In this document: in pieces, positions 23,100 through 34,149 of the stretch
Numbering within the stretch: position 1 is the stretch's first letter
Layout of the letters: each line of letters begins with the position of its first letter
Assembly (NCBI GenBank): GCA_036924085.1
Contig: JAVGWX010000013.1
Span: 59,612,390 to 59,676,389 of the forward strand
DNA from: Ariolimax columbianus
Taxonomy: Eukaryota > Mollusca > Gastropoda > Stylommatophora > Arionidae
Reading direction: 5' to 3'
DNA length: 64,000 nucleotides
Program-made: the position numbers and the translations under genes
The notes under the pieces: model-generated
Databases searched by the model: none
Seen by the model: the letters and a program-made list of their open reading frames with translations, nothing else
What the model was told of the DNA's origin: nothing

Positions 23100-23345
23100 T
23101 GGGTTTTATTTATTTTCTAGCTTCACTTGCCTAGGCAGTGCGCTCACCAGAGAGACGAATATCGACTGTGAGGTCAACAACAGGATCGCTAAGGCAAGTT
23201 ATACGTTTGGGATACTCCAAGCAAATGTCTGGAATCGTCGAGGCTTCAGTGTCAGTACCAAGGTAAACGTGTGTCGTGTTGTATGTTACCCCCTTTGCTT
23301 CCTCCCCTTTGCGACATATTCTATGTGGGGCGAGAATCCCTATAA
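23100..23345 (+). mobile_element. LINE fragment, post-RT
   Basis: FTCLGSALTRETNIDCEVNN and RIAKASYTFG correspond to the post-RT block of the LINE at 13.7-13.9 kb. Confidence 0.65.
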
Positions 23346-23349
23346 TAAT

Positions 23350-23470
23350 TTTACTTTTTTTAACTTGAATTTTGCCCAAGCAGCGGCCGTTAAGCATATT
23401 CTTTTCAAACCCTTTTGAACCCGCGACCTCCAGCACCCGAAGCGAACACCACACAACGTGACCGTTGGGT
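23350..23470 (-). mobile_element. S5 fragment with internal deletion
   Basis: The A-rich tail complement and gttaagcatattcttttcaa are joined directly to the tRNA-like head complement gaacccgcgacctcc; the middle of S5 is missing. Confidence 0.55.
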
Positions 23471-24135
23471 CTCCCTGATTTCGAGTCTTTTTTGCTAATT
23501 ATCAAAGTTGTTTTCTCAGTGATAACGTCCTGTCTATGTTTACTAACTACTACGGTCACAACGTCGTGTCCAATGTTCTCTGTCTTGAGCCACGGTGGAC
23601 ACTTGGGAGATGAGATTCCCACCTGAAGCATCCAGAATGTCGTTTCTGAGTTCAAGCGAGTCGGCCTAGCATGTTGGAGGTCTTCCCCGTGGTGGTTTTT
23701 TTTTTTTTGGTCTCGTGGATACCAGACTGTTACCTTTATGCTCCACCGGTCGCTCGTTCTTCGAAGTAGGTTGCCAGCCCAGCAATGTTTTAACTTGTAT
23801 GCGTCGTGATATCCTCATTCACCAGTGACATATGCCCTATGTCGGTGTTGAGAAGACCTCTCATTCGTTGATTATGGAGCGCGAGGCCGATCATGCGTCT
23901 CTCGAATGAGGCTTGAGTCGCTGAGTTTGAACTTAATTTCTAAAGTAAGTGACCATGTTGTTTTACATCTGACGTGTCCACATGTAAGGAGATCAATGAG
24001 GAGTTTGTATATGTTATCCAGCTAAGTACCTGTTCTTACTCATAACTTAGTTTTTTTTTCCACTTGTGCCATTTAGTATTGTGGAGAGCTTAAGTCGTCT
24101 ATCCTGCGCCAAGTGCGTTGCATCGGTCAATGTGA
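23471..24135. other. No gene recognised
   Basis: A minus-strand open stretch at 23460-23655 (motif WLKTENIGHDVVTVVVSKHR) looks protein-like, but I cannot place it. It may be LINE-derived. Confidence 0.3.
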
Positions 24136-24139
24136 GCAC

Positions 24140-25010
24140 TTATCGCTGCACAATCACTCTGTCATCTATCCACCTACCTCGCGGCCGCCCCCTTGCCCTG
24201 TAGCCAGATCTACCAGCAATGTAAGCCATCAGTGGAAGATGATGAGGGTGCATTCTCATGAGATGACCAAACCAACTTATTTTCTGCCTGGAAATGTATT
24301 CGACACAAGCCGTAGTGCCGACCATACTTCGAATGTCGTCGTTCCGCTTTCTGTCTCTTCTGGTAACACCGATGGCTTTCCTCAAACACTCGAAATTCTG
24401 CTCTCGTGCGCCTTTGACAGAGGCCATGTTTGGCACTGATAGCACAGAATCGGCTAAAATATACTGTTTATTAGCTGGTGCTTTGTTGCAAAACTAATGC
24501 TTGGGTGTCTAAGCAGTAGGGACAGTTGATAGGTCACCGTAGATGCTTTCTGGCACCTTGTCTCGGTTTCCCTGTCGAAAAAATACTGCCCAAATACTTG
24601 AACTCATGGACCTGTTGAAGAGCAATATCATTTAGACGTATCTTGAGTGGCCCAGGAGTTCTACTGATCATCATAGTTTCTGTTTTGTTCTCGCTAATTC
24701 GCATTTTGTATTTAGCACAGGTGGTCGCAAGCGCGTTCATGTGGTTTTGTAGTTTGTTTTCATCGTCGTACAACAAGGACTGGTCATCTGCAAAGAGCCG
24801 CTCGTGAATTGAGTTATGTTCTGCTTCAGATGTCTCAACTTGACCAGTGTCTGATGCGATTTTGTCCATGTAGATGTTAAACAACAGAGGAGAAAGCACA
24901 CACCATTGTCTCACGCTGGTAGTGATTTCAAAATCATATGTGACACCATCAGTCGTTCTGATGACGTTTGTACTCGAACGATACAGTGCTCTGACATTAT
25001 CAAGAAGCTG
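24140..25010 (-). mobile_element. LINE with RT FADD and WFGHL tail
   Basis: 24534-24914 encodes RT motifs QWCVLSPLLFNIYMD and ERLFADDQSLLYDDE, then EFKYLGSIFSTG. A second frame at 24140-24445 gives ISWFGHLMRMHPHH and RARGRPRGRWIDD. RTE-like architecture; frames are broken between the pieces near 24530. Confidence 0.8.
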
Positions 25011-25144
25011 GCCTTGTACACCATCTTACTCATTTATGTGCTTATATCGTTATTTTATGTACACATCCCTTCCTCTGTGATTTGTTACTCTATTGTTGTT
25101 TCCTGATGAAAGCCTTTATGTCGTAACGTAGGTTTCGTGTCTGT

Positions 25145-25612
25145 TTTTGTCTGAATTCTAGAAAGAATGCAAAAAAGAGCGACAAAGATGATAGTGGGAT
25201 TCCAGAATTACAGTTATGAGGAACGACTCAGAAAAACCGGCCTACAGTGTCTCGAAGAGAGAAGAATTCGTGGTGACTTAATACAGGTTTATAAGATGAT
25301 CAGAGGAATCGATAAATTAGACTATAACAAGTTTTTTTTTAAATACAGCCACCTACAATAACACGAGGGCATAGCTACAAGCTGACTAAAGAGAGGTCCA
25401 GGTTAGATATTAGGAAATATTTTTTTAGTCAGAGAGTGGTGTCTGCTTGGAATGCATTGCCAGGGGAGGTAGTGGAGGCAGGGACAGTTTATGCATTTAA
25501 GAATAAACTGGATGCGCATAGCTTTTAGAGCAAGGTGATGTAAATGTAACTGGTTGTATACAGACTCTGCAGGGTCTTCTAAACCAGTATAAAGACGTTA
25601 AGTTAAGTTAAG
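25145..25612 (+). mobile_element. CR1-A copy, short 3' end
   Basis: Starts within RMQKRATKMIVGFQNYSYEE and runs through LIQVYKMIRGIDKLDYNKF. It continues through the 3' UTR to accagtataaagacgttaag and a ttaagttaa tail. Strongly 5'-truncated, with the natural CR1-A 3' end. Confidence 0.88.
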
Positions 25613-25789
25613 GAATCTGACTATAGCTATAAATGTTTGTTTTTTACGCTAATCTGCAGTATCGTTGCAGCTTCGCCTTATTTTAATTGCTGCACTTTAA
25701 CCTGCCTACTGCTCCTAAGCCGACTTTTGCCTGGAAAGGCGGAAAGAGCCAATGAGTAAATGCTTCTTTAGAATCCAACATATACATTT

Positions 25790-25965
25790 CTCGTTACTAC
25801 CGAAGACGAATGTGTCGGACCGAAAGGTACAAATACCGCAGTCAAGCTGTAAACTAGCGACACAACGCATTCCGTTTTCCTGACTACATCCTACTACCAG
25901 CAAAGCAGTAAAACCATGTTCAGGGCTTGGTAGGGGAGATTAAGAACTAAAACAGAAGAAGAGAA
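25790..25965 (+). mobile_element. S2 repeat
   Basis: ctaccgaagacgaatgtgtc head, aaactagcgacacaacgcat middle and gaagaag-rich tail. The stretch 25966-26269 contains a 70-codon minus-strand frame without recognised family. Confidence 0.85.
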
Positions 25966-26269
25966 ATTTCACGTTTAATAACTTGTGTCATATAATCAAC
26001 TTTCTTTATTGCTTCCTCAATCTCCGGTGTTATTTGTGGAAAGACTATCATATTCTAGTGTCCAACGCCAGAATGACCAATCGCTAATACCCAGGGCATG
26101 CATTGTTTTTTTTGTTTTTTTATCTAGGTTTGAAATACGATGATACAGACTCTCACGTTTAATCTCACATGACAAACCTTTATATAGTTTTATTGCTTTG
26201 TTGTTTAGTGTAACGAATTTAACTTTCAACTCGATTCAAATAATAAAGATACTATATTTCTATGTTTAA

Positions 26270-28060
26270 AAAAAACGCTGAGGAAGAACAAGCTCATAAT
26301 AGGAACATGGAATGTCAGAACACTGAACCCATGTGGTAAAATCAATGAGCTAACACACGAGATGAAGAACTACCGGTGGGACATCCTGGGTATATGCGAG
26401 GCTCGATGGAAAAACTTTGGTGAGTTTACCACGGAGGAGGGCCACCAGTTCTACTTCAGCGACAGGGAGGACACACATTTACATGGAGTGGGGATACTGG
26501 TACATAAAAACACAGCCAGATGTATATTGGGTTGCCGTCCAATATCTAGCTGTTTTATCATCTTACGGCTAAAGGCAGCACCGTTTAATATTACCATAAT
26601 ACAGTGCTACGCACCCACTGCAGACTATGAAGACTGTGAAATAGAGGCATTTTATGATCAACTTTAGTCTGAAAACCGAAACGCCAAATAAGGACATATT
26701 GGTAGTTCAGTGGGATTGGAACGCAAAATTTAGAGTAGATTCAGTCCATTAATGCATTTAAGAATTGATTGGAAACATAGAAACTAATGGCAGGGTCCTC
26801 AGACTCCTAGAACTTGCACGATGTACTACAGGAATGTCATTTTTTTTAATTTTGATGTATTGGTGTTTGTTTTTGGTTTGTTTGGGGTTTTTTGTGGATT
26901 TTTTGGTCTTATTTCTTGGAGGATTTTTTGTTTTGTTATTTATTTGGTATAAAGAATTTTGGGGCACAAAGTAATTTTGGTCGTATATAGACATTTTTTT
27001 GCGTATATAGTAATTTAGACATACTAAAATCCTAGTCAATTAATTTAGAAATTCTGTAATGAAAAGAATATTTTTAATGTGCAAACTTTTCTTTAATCTG
27101 GAAGCTGCCGTAATCGAATCATTACCTACAAAAATGCTTTCTTATTGCATATAATGTTGCCAGAATAGCCGGGAATTCACTCGGGATTCAAATGAAACGT
27201 GGTTACTTGCTTGAGATAAGGACGTGTGTGGCATATAACACTGCTTCATTCATTAAATATGATCACGACGGTCTTGAGTACCCACAGAGAACTTGATGTT
27301 TGTCACTGAACAAAGAAAATATACAGAAACTACGCTTTCGATACAAGCTTTTGAATGACCTGTCACTGGATCCGTTAACATCTGATAAATTAACATATCT
27401 AACAGGGGGGTAAAAGTTAATTGTCAAGAACTTCTAGTGGTTGACCGTTTTAAATATCTGGGTTCAATTGTCAGTGACGAAGAATCAAAATGTGAGGTGT
27501 TGGCCAGAATAGCACAGATAATTGTGGCGCTTGCACGCCTTAATACGATCTGGTAAGATAAACGGTTAGCCATATGCACGAAGATCAGATTAATGCGTAC
27601 ATTGGACCTGTCAATATTCCTTTATGTGTGTCAGACATGGACAATTACAGCTGACCTGCAGCGGAGACACATGCTTTGGAGATGAGATGTTTCCGAAGAC
27701 TTCTAAACGTCGCATACAAAGGCCGAGTTGCAAATGAGGAAATACGGGAAAGAATTAAAATAGCAATAGGGCCTTTTAAAGACCTCTTGGCAACGGTCAA
27801 AAGAAGGAAACTCACTTGGTACGGTCACATATCGAGATCAAACGGTCTTGCAAATACGATCCTGCACGGAAAGGTACAAGGCGGACGACGAAGAGGTCGT
27901 CCCAAAAAGAGAGAGGAAGACCACATAAAAGAATGGATAAATCTCCAACCAGAGCAGCCATAGGCAGCGGCCGCTGACAGAGACGTGAAGAGTTGTGAGG
28001 ATGTCTTCATGCGTGCCCCAACGACCTCACCGGTTATGACTTGACTTGTCTTAACTAGTA
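26270..28060 (+). mobile_element. LINE-B copy, EN and C-terminus, RT centre lost
   Basis: The 5' part (26281-26667) encodes an apurinic-type endonuclease: IIGTWNVRTLNPCGKI, YRWDILGICEARWKNFGE and GVGILVHKN, as in 'craniofacial development protein 2-like' LINE ORFs. A T-rich, low-complexity middle (26830-27000) replaces the RT core. The C-terminus resumes at about 27415 with DRFKYLGSIVSDEESKC-like text and then RCFRRLLNVAYKGRVANEE and LANTILHGKVQGGRRRGRP (27676-27963). Ends near 28050. Confidence 0.75.
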
Positions 28061-28354
28061 GAGTCTGTGTACGCAATTTCAGTTCCCTGAAAAAGTTAGT
28101 TTAAAAAAAGATAAAATGAACTCCAGGGACAACGGTCGTAAGAAGTTAAATAAAAGCTTATAAAAATTGGAATGTTGGCTTCCTATGGCTAGACACTTAT
28201 AATTATTTGTGTACGGAAACCCGTGATCATTGAATGGTATAAAATTTCAGAATCGGGGAATTAACGCACAAGAACCAAAAATTGTATAAAAATGACTTAT
28301 CTAGCAAGATTGAGTAACTTTCGGTCAGAAGAAGTCACAAGAACTTTCTTAATT

Positions 28355-29050
28355 AAACTTGTGAAATACAAAATGAAGATGGACCTAACTGTACCAAGTG
28401 AACATACGTTTGATGCGCACGATAGCGTCGATTCTGGTGTAAATAGCCAATACCAACCGTCAAGTTTGCAAAATTTCATTATCTTCTGACTCATAGTTTC
28501 CTCAGCAGACCGTTGAAAAAATGGCGGGTGTTATACGGAATCCGTCCAGTGTTGATCAGCGAGCGGTGATTCGGTTTCTATCAGTTGAAGGATGTCGACC
28601 AGAATGCAGACAGTGTATGGTGACCCAAATTGCTGCATCAATGTTGACGATGACATTTTCTATCGCAACAATCTGCGCCTGACCTGCTCTCGGAAGATCT
28701 TTCGTTAACTCATGTCCTTCTTTAGACATCGTTGTCCAGTTCTTCGCTGTTGCCTTCGACACACTTTTGTCACCATACGCTGTCTGCATTCTGCGATGAT
28801 TGTCAACTGGTTGACATCCTTCAGCAGTTAGAAACCGGATCACCGCTCGCTGATCACCTCTGGTTAGATTCAGTATCACACCCGCCATGTTTTCAATGGC
28901 CTGCTGGGAAAACTACGAGTCGGAGGATAATGAAATTCTGCAAATTTGACGTTTGGTATGTGCTGTTTACACTAGAACTGACGACATTATGCTCATAGTA
29001 CGTATATTCACTTGGTGCAGTTGGGTAAGGTTTCATTTGAACACGTCTTG
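28355..29050. mobile_element. Mariner-derived foldback, copy 1
   Basis: Two inverted arms of about 300 bp encode the same mariner HTH segment (for example VIRFLTAEGCQPVDNHRRMQ on the minus strand at 28556-28888) and face each other. The right end reads gtttcatttgaacacgtctt then g|ta; the left end is degenerate. No catalytic domain. Confidence 0.75.
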
Positions 29051-29084
29051 TAGATAACAGTTTCATTTAGTGATCGACATGCTG

Positions 29085-29230
29085 TCGAAGACGGATGTGT
29101 CGGAGCAAAAGGTGCAAATATCGCAGCGAAACTGTAAATTATCGACACAACGCATTCCATTCTCCGACTACATCCTGCTACTTACAAAGCCATGTTCAAG
29201 GCTTAGTAGCGGGAAATTGAGAACGAACGC
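29085..29230 (+). mobile_element. S2 repeat with expanded tail
   Basis: gtcgaagacggatgtgtcgg head; the usual gaagaag tail runs into the long purine tract that follows. Confidence 0.85.
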
Positions 29231-29456
29231 AGAAGAAGGAGAAGAAGAAGAAGAAGAAGAAAGAGGAGGAGGAGAAGGAGAAGAAAAAAATGAAGAAGAA
29301 GAAGAAGAAGAAAGAGGAAGAGGAGGAATAAGGAAGAAGAAGAAGAGGAAAGGAAGAAGAATAAGAAAGAAGAAGAAGAAGGAAGAAGAGGAGGAGGAAG
29401 AAAGAAGAGGAGGAGGAAGAAAGAAGAGGAGGAAGAAGAAGAAGGAAGAAGATTAT
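29228..29456 (+). repeat. (GAA)n-type purine tract
   Basis: About 225 bp of gaagaagaagaa interrupted by gga and aat, pure purine apart from a few bases. It grows from the S2 tail and creates artificial Glu/Arg-rich frames. Confidence 0.92.
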
Positions 29457-29599
29457 TGATCGACATGACATAAGAAGCACTAACAATACAAATTAACTGA
29501 TAGATGTAAATGTTACGCACAATTCTTTTATTGAGCAATCTTAAAACAAACAAAAAACAATTAAAAGCATTTAATACTTTACGATAATTAGATTGGTCC

Positions 29600-29960
29600 A
29601 AGTGGTGGGTCTTTGTGTATGACAAGAACAAAAAACAGCACCACTGCCCCACATAGGGCATGTTGTAAGAGGCAACTAACTGTATGACATGGCGTAACAC
29701 CGGTCTTGGTTTGGTGGTTTGTTAAGAGCAGCATAGATGGTGCCTAACAAGGTGCGGGTCTACTTTGCTTTAGTATTTGAGTCTTTTAAGATGGAATCGC
29801 ACATCGGTTAACCAACCTCCGCAGCAGTTGTCCCAACGCAGTGGAGTAATATGCTGCTCGAGCCTAGAACGCTAAGCAGGAAAACTTTCACCCGGCTACA
29901 CCTAGCTCACGCCAGGGTACATGGGTACCTGCTCCTATATAAACACAGGTCCTACAGTCA
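29600..29960 (+). repeat. S4 interspersed repeat
   Basis: gtctttgtgtatgacaagaa, then ggtttgttaagagcagcata, then gctgctcgagcctag; near complete. The stretch 29961-30395 shows no gene and is AT-rich after 30190. Confidence 0.85.
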
Positions 29961-30394
29961 CACTCTTGCACAACTTTCACACGCGCCCTCATGGTGAGGC
30001 CCTTCCATTGCACTTTGGTTGGGCTGGCTTCTGAGAGCGCAGAAACCTAGCATAGGTACATACAGATGCACACATACATCCAAGCACTGGTTTATGCGTC
30101 TTAATATCGCCCAATTGACTACGGTCTGAGGTGGAATACGCGCGCCACCACCAGTAGAAACTAGTGAGGCAAACACGTAAAAAAAAAACAAATTAACAAA
30201 TTTAACAAAATAAGATTTAAATTATGAGGTTATGAAAATAAATAAGAAGAAAAAGAATGAAAATAAAACATATTAAATAATAACAATTTAAAACTCTACA
30301 CTTTTTACCAACATCCAAATAGCAACATATCGCATGTCTGGAAAAACAGTGACAGAATCCTCACAATAAGCCCTATTATAAGGTTAACAATAGC

Positions 30395-30880
30395 CCCCCA
30401 GTGGCTACCCTCCCATTGCGGAATCACGGGAAACGAGAGAGCTGACGCTCTGGTAGAAGATAGCAGCAAAAAGGCACAATTTAATCATCGAGTACCATAC
30501 AGAGAAATCAAGATCATCTTCAGAAATCAGTTTATACACCAATGGAGAGAAGACAGAAACATAAGCAGTACACCAGACCCAATTCACCAACTCAAAAGAA
30601 ACCAACAAACTACCTTATTTCGTCTGAGAACTGGACACTGCAGACTACTAGAACATCTATATCGACTGAAGATCTCACACACCGACGAGTGCCCATGTGG
30701 AACAGGAGGCCAAAACCCTGAGCATATTCTACAGGAATGCCCAATCTATAGGGAAATGAGATGTCAGACCTGGTCAGAGGGTGCAGAGCTGAGAGACAAA
30801 AGCTGTGGGGCAGCCGCTCCAACCAGGTGAAGACTACAGACTTCATTATGGCGACTGGCCTGCAGATATTGCATGACTAA
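30395..30880 (+). mobile_element. LINE RNase H end and Cys-His tail
   Basis: Reads SHCGITGNERADALVEDSS, LFRLRTGHCRLLEHLYRLK and CPCGTGGQNPEHILQECP. This is the same tail family as the inverted fragment at 46905-47130. The frame is mostly open from 30400 to about 30830. Confidence 0.75.
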
Positions 30881-31056
30881 AAGATCCTGAACGCAAAGAA
30901 GAAAGAAGGTCAAGAGAAAAAGAGGAAAATCAAAACACACATAGAAAAAAGAGATGTGGATATATATACGTGTATATAATAGGTAAGGAATAATTTGAGA
31001 TTCCTGTGAAGAAATAGCGATACGTAGGGAAAAAATTGATACATTGGAAAACAATG

Positions 31057-31175
31057 TAGATACATGAGATAATTGTAGATACATGAGATAATTGTAGATA
31101 CATGAGATAATTGTAGATACATGAGATAATTGTAGATACATGAGATAATTGTAGATACATGAGATAATTGTAGAT
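31057..31175 (+). repeat. 19-bp minisatellite
   Basis: About six near-perfect copies of gtagatacatgagataatt, abutting the 5' end of an S2 repeat. Confidence 0.95.
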
Positions 31176-31345
31176 GGTCTGCCGAAGACGGATGTGTCGG
31201 ACCTAAAGGTGCAGATATCCCAGTCAAGTTGTAAACTAGCGACACAACGCATTCCGTTCTCCGGACTACATATTGCTACTTGCAAAGTCCAGTTCAGGAC
31301 TTGGAAGCGAGAGATTGAGAACGAGCGCAGACGTAGAACAATAAG
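31176..31345 (+). mobile_element. S2 repeat, plus strand
   Basis: ctgccgaagacggatgtgtc head to gcagacgtagaac tail. It is the left half of an inverted S2 pair with the next element. Confidence 0.85.
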
Positions 31346-31374
31346 TAGATATATGGGACGAAATGAATGTCAGG

Positions 31375-31735
31375 GAAGAAATTGGCTTGGCTTGGCTTCG
31401 TTCGTTCTCAATCTCCCGCTACCAAACCCTGAAAGGGCTTAAGTAGCAGAATGTGGTCCAGAGAACGGAATGCGTTGTGTCGTAATTTACAGCTTGACTG
31501 CGATATTTGCGCCTTTCGGCCCAACACATCCGACTTCAGCAAGCATTTTTTGAGTACCGGGTTAGCATTGCCTCTTCGATCCTTTCTCCTTAGCCAGTCT
31601 GGCCTGCTGCAGTCTGTTATCCAGGATCACCGAGTGGAGGTGTAGAAGGGTCTTGGCAGCTCTGTTTCGCTGGCCCTGACGCTAGCAGTCAGCTTTGGGT
31701 CGCTGACCACTGCAGCTCGTGCGCTGCTGAGAAGA
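31375..31735 (-). mobile_element. S2 composite, long form
   Basis: S2 unit in inverse orientation (tctcaatctcccgctaccaa, then ggcccaacacatccgacttc) extended by a second module: cagcaagcattttttgagta, then ctgttatccaggatcaccga, then gaccactgcagctcg. The same two-module arrangement occurs at 47.47, 52.37, 55.30, 59.57 and 63.68 kb. Confidence 0.85.
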
Positions 31736-32310
31736 AATTGAGGTACTGGGGAAGAAATTGAGATACCTAGTAAGAAATTGAGGTACCTGAAATGAAATTG
31801 AGAAAGTGGAGAAGAATTGTAGTTAACTGGGACAAAAATAGAGATACTGGGCAAGAAATCGAGATACCTGGGTTTAAATTGAGATATATGGGAAGAAATT
31901 GAGATACTGGCCAAGAAACTGAGAAAGATTTGAAGAAATTGAAATACAAAGGAAGACATTGAAATACAAGGGAAGAAATCTAGATGCATGTAAGAAACTG
32001 GGAATAAATTGAGATACTGGGAAGAAACTGAGATACAAGGAAAGAAATTGAGATACCGTAGTGGCGAAGACTTTGAGATACCTGGAAACAATTTTGATGA
32101 AAGGAAAGAAATTGATATACCTGGAAAAAAATAGATACATGGGAAGAAATTTAGATACCTGAAAAGAAATGTAGATACAAGGGAAGAAATTTAGATACCT
32201 GGGAATAAATTGTGATACCTGGTAAGAAATTGAAATACCTAGGAAGAAATTGAGATATTGGGGAAGATATTGAGATACCTGGAAATGAATTTAGGTACCT
32301 AGAATTGAGG
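31736..32310 (+). repeat. About 21-bp minisatellite
   Basis: Roughly 25 degenerate units of gggaagaaattgagatacct, starting right at the end of the S2 composite. Confidence 0.88.
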
Positions 32311-32334
32311 GCACCTATCCGTGGTTACAGCACT

Positions 32335-32900
32335 AAAAAGCCAGGAAAATACAGAACTTAATGATTTAATAACAGTACTCTGTCAACTATGCCAGCAGTC
32401 CGCACCAAAAAGAGTAGTGGTATAGTGGGTTCCATCCCACTGTAACATTCAAGGCAACGGGGAGGCAGTCAGACTGTCAAAAGAATGTGCAAGATTACCA
32501 CAACCAGATTCTAGTGTGACCTACGAAGAGTCCAAAAGGCTTATTAGGGACAGATACATGGCCAAATGGGAAACAGAACATACTGGCTGCACAAAAAAAT
32601 GATGCCTATTACCAGTTGAACAGAAGAGAGCAGGTCGTGGTCTTCAGACTCCGCACAGGCCAAAACAGACTGAGGTACCATCTATTCAATAAACTGAAGA
32701 TAGGTGGCACTGACGAATGCACCTGTGGTACAGGGCAAATGATCGCCGAACATCTGCTGCAAAACTGCCCGACATACGAGGACCAGAGAAAGCACATGTG
32801 GCTATCACCAGTGCCAATACAAGACAAGCTCTATGGCAGTGTCGACAGCCTCAGCATGACAGCTGCTTTCTTCGAACAAATTCAAGTTGACGTCTGACAT
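32335..32900 (+). mobile_element. LINE RNase H end and tail
   Basis: After a frameshift-disrupted WVPSHCNIQGNGEAVRLS, the frame at 32616-32897 reads VVFRLRTGQNRLRYHLFNKL and CTCGTGQMIAEHLLQNCP. It is related to the fragment at 21.65-21.96 kb. Confidence 0.75.
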
Positions 32901-33165
32901 AAGAAGAAGAAGATGAATTGAGGGCACAGGGCAGAACAGCTTGACATGTATTTGTTGAGCTCAACTGAAAACTATGTAGCATGAGACAACAGCTGCGGTT
33001 GGTACATTGTGGTCTTGCAGTGTTGGCGTTTGTTACTATTTGTATTACATGATGGGGTTGCTAGCTCCATACACAACCGTTTTAGTCCCCTTCCACAACA
33101 TCCCGAGAAGGCTACTGTGATCCTATTCTTTGCTCCCCCGGGATTCCCATGAGTTGACCAAACAT

Positions 33166-33611
33166 TCACTTTTTTTTCTTTTTCCCTTTCTTTCCTTTCT
33201 TTTTTTCTTTCTTCTCTGCTGTATCAACTTCTAGTTCCTCGACCGATCGCTCTGTGATTGGTTCCAATGTCTCTTCCTCCTCTTCTTCTTCGTCATTTCC
33301 TTTTTTCTTCCCTTTCTTCCCTTTCTTGCCTTTTCCCCCTTTTTTCCCTTTCCCTTTTTTCCCTTTCCCTCCTTTTTTCCCTTTCTTCTTTTTATCTTTT
33401 TTTCCTTTTTTCCCTTTTCTGATTTCAGATAATGTGGCCTCTATGTCCGGTGCCTCAGGGACATAACCTGAGCCCCACGGCTTCTTTTGCAAATCCAGAT
33501 TAGCATCATAGCAAATAAGATGGGCATACTTTTTATACAGAAAGACATTTTGTTCAGGATCCATACCAATGGTCAGCATTTCTTCCATTTCTTGAACCTT
33601 TAGGGCCTCAC
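33166..33611 (-). CDS. EFCAB2: EFCAB2/DRC8 distal alternative last exon, Lys-rich tail
   Basis: The acceptor tcttctag|GTGAGG at 33612 receives the single G left by the donor at 56431, so the reading starts G-E-A-L in exactly the phase of the proximal last exon. The peptide GEALKVQEMEEMLTIGMDP aligns with GEPFTQEELEEMLSAAIDP of that exon, so this is a duplicated exon. The EF-hand loop (DPEQNVFLYKKY) has lost the central Gly and the acidic position 12. Instead of stopping, the frame runs on through KKPWGSGYVPEAPDIEAT and then about 80 residues of K/G repeats with a GNDEEEEEE interruption. It stops at 33166-33168. The whole 446-nt exon is open. Spliced to 63396-63475 and 56431-56540 it gives 636 nt, exactly 212 codons. 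Use as a mutually exclusive last exon is inferred. Confidence 0.8.
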
Positions 33612-33649
33612 CTAGAAGAAGATATTGAACAGTTTTTATAGGGGAGAGG

Positions 33650-34115
33650 AGACTAACGTCTGGTCAGACAAGACATATTGATCAGACATGTTGGTCAGGG
33701 TCAGACAAAATATACTCATCAAACATGTTGGTCTGGGTCAGACAAAATATACTGATCAGACATGTTGGTCAGGGTCACGTAACGTGTACTGATGAGACAT
33801 GTTGGTCAGGGTCAGGAAAAATACTGATCAGACATGTTGGTCAGGGTCAGGTAAACTATACTGATGAGACATGTTGGTCAGGGTCAGGTAAAATATGAGT
33901 GAGGAATCGACGTGATCCCCGTAGTAGTGCGCAGACACGCAGATAAAGCCTAGCATAGCACAACCGCCTGGAGGGCCCCGGCCCACCATCATTTAGGATG
34001 TGCGGAAAGCTACAACAAACCGCCACTTAACGTCCTTTTCAGGGAGCAAAAAAAGAGTAAATCTACTCATTGTGGGCATTCAATAACAACAATTACAACA
34101 ACAGTTCAAATAGCA
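33650..34115 (+). mobile_element. S3 repeat with about 6-7 VNTR units
   Basis: VNTR at 33660-33895 (actgatcagacatgttggtc type), then body (gaatcgacgtgatccccgta) to gggcattcaataacaacaat. It starts about 40 bp upstream, on the transcribed strand, of the distal EFCAB2 exon acceptor. Confidence 0.85.
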
Positions 34116-34149
34116 AAAATAGGGCACAGTAGACCTGCTCTTTTGATAA

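Noticed and set aside
29070..29459. Glu/Arg-rich 129-codon frame as an acidic protein
   Set aside because: It is an S2 repeat running into its expanded GAA tail.
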